A DNA stretch of 64,000 nucleotides from assembly GCA_004194705.1 (NCBI GenBank), contig SADC01001316.1:62001-126000 (forward strand), given 5' to 3'. The position numbers and the translations under genes were made by a program. Of the stretch, positions 1 through 9,230 are shown one piece after another. The stretch comes from Ditylenchus dipsaci. Lineage: Eukaryota; Nematoda; Chromadorea; Rhabditida; Anguinidae. Under the pieces are notes generated by a model. The model was not told the DNA's origin and searched no databases. It saw nothing but the letters and a program-made list of their open reading frames with translations. Position 1 is the stretch's first letter, and the number at the start of each line of letters is the position of its first letter.

Positions 1-688
1 AAATCTGACGTCAAGCTGAAACTTCAGTTCTGCTAGTCCAACTCTAAATTTTGACAACAAATACGATTTTCTTATAAAACTGCTCTTATAATCGAAACAA
101 CAATGTGAAATTGCAAATTCCTTTCGAGACGAATAGTGTTTAAAATTAGACTTTTTTCACAGTTTAAATATTCGTTGTCTCGAAAAAATGACATGTATAA
201 AAAATATATTTTGGAGAAACCCTACCCAATTTTTTTCAGGTATCTTACGTCCATGTTTTCTGTTTCGTGTTTGTAATTCTAGTGTCTACTTTAGAATTCA
301 CATTGGAGGAGAGGTCTATAGGTGAGGTAGACTTCGGAGGACTTCTGAGGCACCTCTAAAAATGACATGTATAAATTGGCCATTTCAATAATGACTCAGA
401 CAGTGAAAAAATCTGGAAAAGAGCTAGAAAGAATCAGCGAGAAATTCTGAGTCCAACTAGGCAAATAGGTTACTCGACCATCCGAGTGTTAAGGGTTCTG
501 TCTTCTAACAGAGAAATCATCGCCATGTGAAGAGTTGATCTGATCTCTGAGCAACTGTATATGTTTATAAAGGTCACTTTTGCGGTCCAAAAGCTGTAAA
601 AAGTTAGGATTTTAATTAGCAAAATCATTCATGGTATAAAGTCAAATTCTTAACTAATTCTTTCAAATTCTTTAAAAAAAATCCAAAT
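1..688. other. No gene recognised; AT-rich flank
   Basis: I see no convincing exon here. A TTTTTTTCAG-like string near 239 and a CTTTAG near 295 could be acceptors, but the short open stretch after the second (about 30 nt before a GTGAGG) cannot be phased with the exon at 1286. The string AAATGACATGTATAAA occurs twice, near 186 and 361. Confidence 0.4.
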
Positions 689-795
689 TCACCTAAAATT
701 TGAAAAAAAAACAGCCAAAAAGACCATGAAAAGCGACCCGGTTGACCGGGTGCAAATTTATGGTCTTTTTTAGCTGTTTTTTAATTTTTAGGTGA
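689..795. repeat. Short foldback hairpin
   Basis: Arms of about 43 bp (left begins TCACCTAAAATTTG, right ends TTTTTAGGTGA) enclose the palindromic core GACCCGGTTGACCGGGTGC. No flanking duplication was recognised. Confidence 0.6.
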
Positions 796-943
796 AGATC
801 AATTTTTTTCGTCGTCGATGATCTTTTAATTGGGTGCTCAAAATTCCTTGCGCATATTAGAGTAGTAAAAGATTGTTGATATTCTGTCAAAAATTTTAAG
901 CAGGACTCGGTCAACCGAAACTATGCATTAGCCGGTCACCAAC

Positions 944-1713
944 ATACTTGCACGTTTCCAAAAAAATAAAAAGCGCCGCCGCCTCCGCCGAGGTTTTTTC
1001 AAAATGAGCGCCGCCGCCTCCGCCGCCGCCGGCATTTCGAAAATTTCGCCGCCGCCGCCGGCGGAGCGCGGCCGCCGGCGCTCCAAAATCGCTAATTTTG
1101 CCCGGCGGGCCGCCGGCGGGAGGCGGCCCGCCGGAGAGAAATTAGCCATATTTGTAATTTTTTTTGAATTAGTATTGCTATTTTTTTAAATTTTTATTTA
1201 TTATGAAAATAACTCTAGCTATTATTCTGTTACTTCAAATCTCTATCAATCCTTCATTGTATGACATTAACGTTTTACTTTTCAGAAGCACTGGACCTGT
1301 TCTTCTGAGGAAATGGAGGCAAAAGTAGATGCTTACTTACGACAAATAGCGAAGAAAATTTTGGCTAGTAAAGATGTAAAAGAAGATTTCTTTGAAGAGT
1401 AATTTTATTGATAGAGAAGTTTTGTTGTCATTCTAAAAAAATTACATCTATATATCCTCATTTTTTACACATGTTTGATTAGTCGTAACTAGTAATAAAA
1501 ATCAAGCTTTTTACAGAATTTTTTCATCAATTTATAAACGAATTCTGTCTATAAAAATGAGCGCCGCCGCCTCCGCCGCCGCCGGCATTTCGAAAATTTC
1601 GCCGCCGCCGCCGGCGGAGCGCCGGCCGCCGGCGCTCCAAAATCGCCATTTTTGCCCGGCGGGCCGCCGGCGGAAGGCGGCCGCCGGCGCTCCGCCGGCG
1701 GCCGTGCAAGTAT
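944..1713. mobile_element. GC-rich foldback element with 10-bp target duplication
   Basis: The left end reads ATACTTGCACG and the right end CGTGCAAGTAT. The 10-mer GGTCACCAAC sits immediately outside both (934-943 and 1714-1723), so this is one inserted unit. It carries two direct copies of a GCC-rich block (about 973-1136 and 1557-1705) that give spurious Ala/Gly/Arg ORFs on both strands. Between them lies an exon-like segment with acceptor, stop and AATAAA (see 1286-1402). The duplication length and gene content resemble Mutator-like elements; no transposase is present. A copy with the same end word is at 46150-46396. An alternative is two solo copies flanking host DNA, but the matching outer duplications argue against that. 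Confidence 0.6.
1286..1402 (+). CDS. Terminal exon of an unidentified protein, probably captured
   Basis: A TTTTACTTTTCAG acceptor ends at 1285. Phase 0 then gives 38 codons, starting KHWTCSSEEMEAKVDAY and ending KDVKEDFFEE, followed by TAA at 1400-1402. An AATAAA lies near 1493. The composition is charged and helical, clearly protein-like and unlike the surrounding low-complexity DNA. I do not recognise the family and found no upstream exon in the window. Because it lies inside the element bounded by 10-bp duplications at 934-943 and 1714-1723, I infer a captured 3' gene fragment rather than a resident gene, but a host terminal exon cannot be excluded. Confidence 0.5.
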   Translation, partial: KHWTCSSEEMEAKVDAYLRQIAKKILASKDVKEDFFEE

Positions 1714-1799
1714 GGTCACCAACATCCCTAAAAATACCCTAAAAGAAAATCAAAATCTAAGAGATGGAGTGAGGAAGAAAGTGCTTTCAAATAATTTAA

Positions 1800-1948
1800 A
1801 ATTTTCAATTTAGTAAGTTTCAAAAAATCTTTTTTTCACCGTGTTGAGCAGAAAAAGTTAGCTTAGGAGGTGACTCTGGGTCACTTTTCAAAAATAGGAG
1901 AGGTAGGGGGGTGGCGCGACCATAGAAGTACTGAAAAGTCTTTTTTAA
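1800..1948 (+). repeat. Dispersed repeat (GTGTTgAGCA ... GGTGAcTcTGGGTCAC)
   Basis: This segment recurs in diverged form at about 10795-10885 and, inverted, near 9540-9600. Its 3' part (GGTGGCGCGACCATAGAAG) is also found inside the left arm of the foldback at 2884-3726 (about 3075-3105), where it interrupts the palindrome. No coding potential. The rest of 1724-2269 holds no recognised feature. Confidence 0.5.
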
Positions 1949-2269
1949 GAAATATGGTCATTATGTTGATTGAGCGGCTTTAAAATGGAATAAAAATATC
2001 ATTCAAAAACATTGCGATAATGAGAATTTCCATGTCTAAAGCAGACACAGATAAAAGTTGGCTTTTCATCGTGTATGTTATCTTATCTCTCGCAGTTGTT
2101 CTTTGCAACAGTTTTATTTTCGCTCTATCTATATCCTTTTAATATTAAGCCAAAGGCAACATACAAACAAAAAAGAGCTTATTTTATTTTATTTAGTAGA
2201 ATATAATTCAGCAAAATTCAGAAGTTTTGCTTATCCTTGTATTAATAATACATTTTATGTGAAAAATTA

Positions 2270-2652
2270 CCGTATTTCTTCTAATAGAGCCCCCGGGGTT
2301 TTATTTTTTGACTACCTTCCAGACAGGGGCTTTAATAGGGGGAGGGGCTTTATTTTTTAGCTCCGGATTTGCTGACTTTGTTAATAACTAAGTTTATATT
2401 TTATGCAATATCTTTGTTATTAACAAAGTTATTGTAGATAATAGACTTTGTTAATAACAAAGTTCATTATTAATAATATACTTTGTTATTAACAAAGTAT
2501 ATTATCTACGATAACTTGGTTAATAACAAAGTTCATATCCGCCTCTATTAGAGGCGGAGGCTCTTTTTTTCAACTATCCTGTAGATGGAGGCTTTATTAA
2601 GTGGGGGAAGGGCTCTAATAGGAGGGGGGGGGCTTAATTAGAGGAAATACGG
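2270..2652. mobile_element. MITE, CCGTATTTC family, TA target
   Basis: TA dinucleotides flank the inverted ends CCGTATTTCTTCTAATAG and CTAATTAGAGGAAATACGG (reading outward to 2652). Sub-terminal blocks are G/C-homopolymer palindromes followed by TTTTATTTTTTGACTA. The middle holds an array of a palindromic 17-mer. Related copies: 23824, 52153, 52868, 53091, 57994, 58954 and 61238. Confidence 0.7.
2376..2531. repeat. Array of five palindromic 17-mers
   Basis: Copies of CTTTGTTAATAACAAAG or CTTTGTTATTAACAAAG lie at 2376-2392, 2412-2428, 2446-2462, 2481-2497 and 2515-2531. Start-to-start spacing is 36, 34, 35 and 34 bp. Each copy is a near-perfect dyad, so the array looks like a set of binding sites or a young satellite inside a MITE. 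Confidence 0.75.
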
Positions 2653-2661
2653 TATGTTTTT

Positions 2662-2674
2662 TTCTCACTTTTAG
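2662..2674 (+). promoter_or_regulatory. Probable spliced-leader acceptor
   Basis: A pyrimidine-rich run ending CACTTTTAG lies 18 nt before the ATG at 2693. No donor or upstream exon is visible, so it fits a trans-splice site or the end of a 5'UTR intron. Confidence 0.45.
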
Positions 2675-2692
2675 GCAATTGAACAACAGAAA

Positions 2693-5600
2693 ATGGAGCA
2701 TAATTTCAATGCAAACACAGCTTTTTTGATTAATTGGCCTCATGGAATCTTAAAAGCAGTTCATTGGGTAATTTTTGTAGCTTATTTTGCCAGAACTTTT
2801 AATATTCCTGGCTTAGTGGAAATATTGTTTCATCTATTTTTAGACTGTTTTGTTTAAAAATGTTGAAATGTTCAAAAAATTTTTTCTAACAGGTGTAAAA
2901 TAAGTTCCCGACGGGTTTTCGAGCTCACTTTTTAAAATAAAAATGTAACGATGAAAAAATTCCGAAAAATAGATTTTGTAGCCCTGAATCTCCTCTTTTA
3001 AATGACATATTGCTTTAAACTTGACTATTTTGGATAAGTCACCATTTGGCTCCAAACACTTGTCTGGGGGTGGGGGGTGGCGCGACCATAGAAGTACTGA
3101 AAAGGTCATTTTGAGAAAGTTACCAACGTTTTCATCACTTTAACTGGTCAAATGTTTTGTTGAATTTCAAGTGTCACTTACTTAAATCTCATCACCATGT
3201 TCTAGCGCAGCTCAAGAGCTACAAAATCCATATTACAGAATGGTTTTTGAAAATCTGAGTGTTGAGATATGGCCTTTTGGAAAAAACCGATTTCTTGAAA
3301 AATGACCAAAATTCGAAAAATTGGCAAAAACTTTCATTTTGGTCATTTTTTTAAGAAATTGGTTTTTTCCAAAAGGCCATATCTCAACACTCAGATTTTC
3401 AAAAACCATTCTGTAATATGGATTTTGTAGCTCTTGAGCTGCGCTAGAACATGGTGATGAGATTTAAGTAAGTGACACTTGAAATTCAACAAAACATTTG
3501 ACCAGTTAAAGTGATGAAAACGTTGGTAACTTTCTCAAAATGACCAGACAAGTGTTTGGAGCCAAATGGTGACTTAGCCAAAATAGTCAAGTTTAAAGCA
3601 ATATGCCATTTAAAAGAGGAGATTCAGGGCTACAAAATCTATTTTTCGGAATTTTTCATCGTTACATTTTTATTTTAAAAAGTGAGCTCGAAAACCCGTC
3701 GGGAACTTTTTTACACCTGTTAGAATTAAAAAGAGATTTCCCGAAATTATTTTGACCAAAATTTGACTTTTTGCCTTGAAAATTAAGGTGAATTACGAAA
3801 TCATGTTGGCTTGAGTTTAAGATGCGCACACCCATTTTCTGTCTTTTCGGTCTTATACAGTAATAAGTTACTATTTTTACTTGAATAATTTTGCCTATTA
3901 AGACAAAATTTCAAATTTTGGCTAAAAAAATAGCTCTTCCAGGCCAAATTAACTAGTTTTCTTGAAACACCGTGAGTCAGAAATTCCGGAGTCTGTCTGT
4001 CTGCTAATTCATAGTTTAGCACCCATAAATTTGCAGTTCTCTTCACTGATCACCCTTCTGTTTGTGCACAATAGAGCCTACTTGATCTGGTTTTCTGAAA
4101 ATATTCAGTATGATTTTCCCGGCTACCAGCTTGTCCTGTTCACTGCATACACCTTCTTTATCTACTCCTTTGTCAGCTGGATGGCGCATTTTACTGGTGT
4201 GCTCAAAGTTAAAAGTGGTGACAATCAGCAAGAAGGAAATGTATGGAAACTAGCTGAAATCGTAGGTTTTTTGAGTGCTTCAAGGGTACACCAAAGAAAT
4301 ATTCTCAGTAGTGGAGGCTCCGTATTAATAACACCTAGAAATTTGGTCTCGAACAAGGTGAGACACCTTTTTAACTCCACTTTCAAAGATTTGTTGACAA
4401 GCATTGTCTGCAGAATCAGTTTACAGCCGTTTGGATGCTTTTTGAGACATTTTTAAATACGCGCTTTTTTTTAAAATTTTATTTTGTGTGTTTGGGACAT
4501 ATTTTTGAGCTACAGTCGAAGCCCTCTATAACGACTCTCAAGGGACCGACTAAACCGAGTCGTTATAGAAAGCGTCGTTATAAAGAGCGTCGCTTTGACT
4601 TGTATGACTTAGCTCAGGACCAAATAGTTCTTTTTACGGATCGTTATAAAGAGCGTCGTTATAGAGAGCGTCGACTGTAGTCCAAAAATTGACAAAAAAT
4701 ATATTGACGAAAAATAAAAAAAGAGACTCCGAAATCAGTTTATATTTTAAAAATGTGTCAAAAACCACCGGCCGGATTGTAATATATGGTCCTCGCCCAA
4801 AAACGACCAGAACCATCTTTTTTCGACGTTTCAGCTACTGAAACATGCTTAAAACATGTTTATAGGTGGCGATCGAAACTTTTTGTGTTTTCTAATTCTG
4901 ACACCGGATTCGTGTCCAGTATGGTCGATTTGTATACAAAATTCTTCTATTAATCCAAAACTCTACGAAAATTTCAATTTCCTTGCAATACAACAAGCAT
5001 TCAAATTCGAATTTTTTAAAGTTTTATGGACCAAAGGGAAAAATTCTCAGATTTAGGGAAAAAGGGAATGTGAAAAAATGGCCAGTTCCTTTTCGTAGCC
5101 AGTTTTTGTGAAAGAGGTCCCAGTTTTTCAAAAATATGCGCAGCTTTTGTGAAAATTCTCTAGATCAAGGACCAACTCGGCCTATTTTGGCTACCGTATG
5201 ATAGAACATCCGTTTTCTCCTGTTTCGGCTTCAAGAAGTACGCTTCATTTAAAGCAAAATAAACGAAATTCAAGGGACCGGCCGGGTTATGGCGTTCGTA
5301 AGCTACTTTACACCCATTTATTCAAGCTTTTGCCAGTTCTGTTTTGACAGTCCGGTGCCAGTTATTACAAGGATTCCGATTTTGCCGACCATTTTTTGGA
5401 AATCTAATTTCTTTTTCTAAAAAGTCAAAAACTCGATGAAAAAACAGGTTTTGGCGAGGACCATGTACCACAATTTAGCCATACCACCAACCCTAATCCT
5501 GAAAATTGCAAGGTTTTGGCTTTCAGAATCTTTTTTTTTCTACAACTTTTGTGAATAAGACCAGTAGTTTGGATTTTACCAAATCCTTTTCCAAAATAGG

Positions 5601-6566
5601 TTTATCAAGTGTGGGTTCTTGTTAACGAAACTATATAGTTTTCGAAAAAGGACCGGTGAAATTGAAATCCTTGCGATTTTGGCAAATAGTGATGAAAATG
5701 CCAGCCAACATCTTAAAATTACCTCACAAGTGCTGGTCGAATCTTTATATTATTCATAATTTTTACAGGATTTTGAATTTTTTTTAGAAAGTTGAGATTC
5801 AGAGCTACACATTCGTGTGTCAACCCGAAAAAGTATCAATACAAAAAGAATTTTCTATAAAATTTGAATTTTTGTACTAGAAAAGAGTGTTTAGGTATTA
5901 GAAAATAGTACCCCCCAAGGAAAAATTATTTATCAAAGTTTGTTCTATAAAATGGCTTTTGTAACTCTTGATATGCGCTAAAAAAAGTACAAAGAATAAA
6001 ATTTGTTCGTGTGATGCACCTTCCGAACTCGTAGCGGGTGTTGATGCGGAGATTTTCATTAGTCAAATTTGGATGGACCACATTGCACAGCCAAAATTTC
6101 AAAACTTTCCTTTAAAAAAACAAAGTGATTTGTTGAAAAAGAAAGTAAAAAACAAGATTTCTTTTGGTATATAACATGCTCATTGGTGAATTAGTGTAGG
6201 TTTGAAAATTTTATCCCATAAGTATTTTGTAAGAACTTATTTTGATATTTTGTACAATAATATTTCTCCATTTAGGACATGTGGATTTGCACTGGTTTTA
6301 CTGTCCTCTACCTCACCAGTATTGTCATTTGTTTGATGGCTGTTAGTGCTGGAGTCTAGAGATTTCTTATCTTACCCATCCTAGAACTTTTGTCCACTTT
6401 GACAGTACCGCTTTTTTACTGGCTGGGGTTAGTTGCAACTTTTTTGTAAAAGTATATATTCATTTCAAATTTTTAGATTTCCTGCAGCATAGCTGCAATA
6501 TCTACCAGTCTTCATTCCCATTTTCTGCATTCAACTGTAACTGATGAATATCGTCCAATCATCTAA
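2693..6566 (+). CDS. MARVEL-like four-span membrane protein
   Basis: Exons 2693-2767, 4037-4240 (alternative donor after 4207), 6276-6427 and 6477-6566 give about 173 residues. The N-terminus has the MARVEL-type opening (FLINWPHGILKAVHW), followed by hydrophobic segments SSLITLLFV, YQLVLFTAYTFFIYSFVSW, a third in exon 3 (FTVLYLTSIVICLMAV) and a fourth (LILPILELLSTLTVPLFYW). This spacing fits MAL/CMTM-type proteins of membrane domains, which is established knowledge; the assignment is inference. Two defects are visible: an in-frame TAG at 6357-6359 between spans 3 and 4, and exon 3 ending one base short of phase at a GGGG run (6425-6428). Either the gene is broken, it ends at the TAG with three spans, or the assembly has errors. 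The start follows an acceptor by 18 nt. The first intron holds a large foldback and the second a pogo-like MITE. Confidence 0.6.
2884..3726. repeat. Large foldback element (about 840 bp)
   Basis: Arms of about 390 bp meet near 3325. The left arm begins TTCTAACAGGTGTAAAATA and the right ends with its complement. A 45-bp piece of the repeat at 1895-1945 interrupts the left arm. Each arm carries the 21-nt dyad (3202-3222 and 3427-3447) plus an outer weak copy (2978-2998). Diverged half copies are at 37330-37700 and 52420-52770. No terminal duplication was recognised. Confidence 0.8.
4513..4677. mobile_element. Pogo-like MITE, 165 bp
   Basis: TA at 4511-4512 and 4678-4679 flank CAGTCGAAGCCCTCTATAAC and its inverted partner. 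Sub-terminal words TCGTTATAGAAAGCG and TCGTTATAAAGAGCG repeat inward, with the conserved internal string AAGGGACCGACTAAACCGAG. A sister copy is at 21009-21176. Confidence 0.8.
4777..5475. repeat. Widely spaced inverted repeat
   Basis: ATGGTCCTCGCC near 4788-4799 is answered by GGCGAGGACCATG near 5456-5468, with partial matches outward. This may be an old foldback. The rest of the MARVEL-gene intron to 6275 holds only AT-rich DNA and a 21-nt dyad copy at 5961-5981. Confidence 0.35.
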
Positions 6567-6892
6567 AAAAAATTGATGCACACAATGTTCAAAAAATTCC
6601 TTTTGTTATTTGACATAAATATCTTTGCAACGAAATTTTAGTTTATATATATACTGAACTCTAAATTCAAAATGTCAGTTTGGCTAAAGTACACTATAAC
6701 GTGCCCTCCCAAATTGGCACAAAAGCATGTTTTTTCGCTGTTTTAATGCTTGAAACGTGTAGAAAACACCTTTTTAGGTGTGGGAAGGCCATTTTAAGAA
6801 AAACTTTTTCGACTAAGTTTTGACTTTTTGCCTTGGGGGATCAAGGTAAACACCACATAAGGGTACCTGGATACTTCAAAAAGGTGGAATTT

Positions 6893-7030
6893 GAACATAG
6901 TTTTGTTGACTAAAGCCTACCGCATAAATAAACTCTGGTATGCATGCTTTTTCCTGCATCCAGAGTCACTTTCGAGTGATTTGTGTCTAAGGTATGTGGG
7001 TGTGCGCATCTCAACTCCAAGCCCCGCTCT
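6893..7030 (+). repeat. Dispersed repeat family (TGTGCGCATCTCAAC)
   Basis: A segment with CTCTGGTATGCATGC, CCAGAGTCACTTTCGAGTGA and GTGGGTGTGCGCATCTCAAC. Other copies: 20333-20440 (+), 36292-36412 (+), 38664-38860 (-), 40555-40715 (-), 59866-60260 (+, two pieces) and a fragment near 9783-9850. Confidence 0.7.
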
Positions 7031-8192
7031 CTAACCCATCAAGCAAAAGGACGGTTAACTTGCTCGAGAGCAGTCTTTAGAAAGTGTCACGGCAGATAGT
7101 TGACTTTTATCGCAAGATGAGAATCCCTAGAGTCTTTTTAGCGAAACTTTTGACGTATTTTTGCTATTCCGTCGTGAGAATGCAGGACAATCGGCTTGCT
7201 TTCATGGTTAATTCTCATGTGTTTCATGTTGTTTTTTGTGAACCATCACCTCAAGAAGCGCAACGAAGCAACATAAATCTTGCTGCAATCTTCCAGCATC
7301 ATACAAAATGAATTCTTTATGAATCATTTCATAGGAATAACGGGGGATTTTATAAATCCCCCACACTTAAAAATGTCTTTGTTCATTACCGCTTTCAGAT
7401 CACTACGAATGAAATTTTTCAAATTCTGAAAGAAATTCTACAAGTCTTACCACAGTAAAAAAGACAAATGCTACGGAAACATCAGCGGAAAACAAAACCC
7501 GCCCGCAAGGCGGGCAAGCTCTAGTGCTAAAATAAAAAGAAATTGTTACAATTTTTTGAAAAAGAATGCATAAATAAAATTAGTCGAAGAAAAAGTGTAG
7601 TGCCGTTTTGAATTTACCGCCCTGCTCTATTTTATGAAAAATTCAATAAAACTTTTCTCTTTTCAAAATTTGAGTTTTTGCACTTTGATTTATTTGCTTC
7701 TCTTGGCCATTTTCATGTAACACAAATAACTGTGTGATAGCTAAAAACGTTACTGACATTTTAAGCTTTCTAATGGTATATAACATGCCAAACAGATTAA
7801 TACTGCTTGGTAAATAATAATCGAAAATGTAAAAATATCCATTTTTGAAAACGTCAATTTTCGGCACTTTTCGCGGTCTTACTATATAACTTTGGGGTCT
7901 AAACACTTCGTCGTTTTTGATTGCGGATTCAAATAGAGTGATTGAAATGGCTCAGAACAGTGTATTCATGCAGAAAAGGCAGTAGTTAAATTGATGAGAA
8001 AATGGACTTAACAAATATGAATACATTTCACGAAATCATCATTTTGACATTATCATCACTACCAGAAGAAAGAGAGGGGCGGTACACCATTTCTCTGGAG
8101 AGTACTCCAACCACCTGTAGGTATCGCCAACTATTTGGAAGGTACCTAAACCCAAACACCTAGATTACACCAGGACTAAGGTTGGATAGTGA
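7031..8192. other. Intergenic; no feature recognised
   Basis: Short ORFs on both strands lack splice sites, homology or codon structure that I can support. The GCCCGCAAGGCGGGC hairpin near 7501-7515 is the only local structure. Confidence 0.4.
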
Positions 8193-8200
8193 CTAATCTA

Positions 8201-8313
8201 TAGGGTTGTCGAGCCTTCGAAATTTTCGAGCCTTCGGCTCGAAACTTGAAGTTCGAAAAAAATCGAACTTCGAGCCGAAAGTTCGATTTCGAGCCTTCGG
8301 CTCGACAACCCTA
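8201..8313. mobile_element. hAT-like MITE, 113 bp
   Basis: Perfect 8-bp duplications CTAATCTA (8193-8200 and 8314-8321) flank TAGGGTTGTCGAG and its inverted partner. The interior is made of TTCGAGCC / GGCTCGAA dyads. Sister copies: 22407-22630 and 30153-30319. Confidence 0.85.
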
Positions 8314-8380
8314 CTAATCTATCTGGGACCCTGAGTACGGTCAAACCTTCTTGACCCGGCATGCTTGGAATAGGGTGACT

Positions 8381-8690
8381 TTTCGGGGCGTGATCATTTT
8401 GCTAATAAAATTTTGCCAATGGAATCATTTTGCCACTCAGATCACTTTGAAAATGGTATGTTTCCTCTAATAGATTCTTTTCTCAAGTATCGTTATTTTC
8501 TTGTCCGGCAAATTACCACTCATTCTGTAGCTCATCTCACTGGCTACAAAATGAGTGGTAATTTGCCTGATAAAGAAATAAGAATAATTGAGAAAAGAAG
8601 CTATTAGCGGAAATATACCATTGGCGAAGTGATCTCATTGGCAAAAAGATGCCATTGGCAAAAGTTTCATTGGCGAAACGACTAGGCCCG
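8381..8690. repeat. Foldback with GCCAAT-type direct repeats in its ends
   Basis: The outer arms hold repeated TTTTGCCAATGG / ATTGGCAAAAG words; the inner arms (8459-8520 and 8548-8619) are strongly complementary. The centre is the 21-nt dyad at 8527-8547. The inner core is related to that of 52153-52392. Confidence 0.6.
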
Positions 8691-8851
8691 ACTTTTCAAA
8701 GGTAGTATATTATAATATTACGGCCTTGGACAGAGTCAAGAAATTTATTCTCATTTGAATTTCACCGGTACTCATCTTTCAAAATATTCCCATCGGCAAC
8801 GAATTCAAAAAATTCCCCAAATGAGCGGAGATTCCTCTATACCGAAAAATA

Positions 8852-9168
8852 CAGGGCGGCCAAGTTCACAGCACAGTTTGTTTTGGTCATAATTTTCTCA
8901 ATTTTCATCGTTTTGATGAAATCTTTTTTGTTTGAAAGAGTACACTCTAGGCAAGAGAATGACTTCAAACTCGTTAAACAAATTAATTCATCCCAACATC
9001 AAAACTAATTTGTAATTAAATGTTGCGATGAATTAAGTTCTGTCACAAGTTTTGTCTCATTTTCTTGCCTAGGGTGTCGTTTTTAGAATAAAAAAATATT
9101 TCATCAAAACAGACAAAATTGAGAAAGTTATGGCCAAAACAAACCCGCGGTGAATTCGGACCGCCCTG
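8852..9168. mobile_element. Foldback MITE, TACAGGGCGG ends
   Basis: TA at 8850-8851 and 9169-9170 flank CAGGGCGGCC and GGACCGCCCTG. Arms of more than 100 bp include TTTGTTTTGGTCATAA and its complement. The TA site and CAGGG start fit Tc1/mariner-type MITEs. Confidence 0.7.
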
Positions 9169-9230
9169 TATACGTGAATACAATATTAATAAATTCGATT
9201 CACTGACGTCTCTGACATTGTCAACTTGCA

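Noticed and set aside
928..1742. Ala/Gly/Arg-rich ORFs on both strands
   Set aside because: They are the GCC-repeat blocks of a foldback read in every frame; no splice sites or homology.
2376..2531. CRISPR-like array
   Set aside because: Units are dyads inside a eukaryotic MITE and spacers are AT-rich derivatives of each other; no cas genes.
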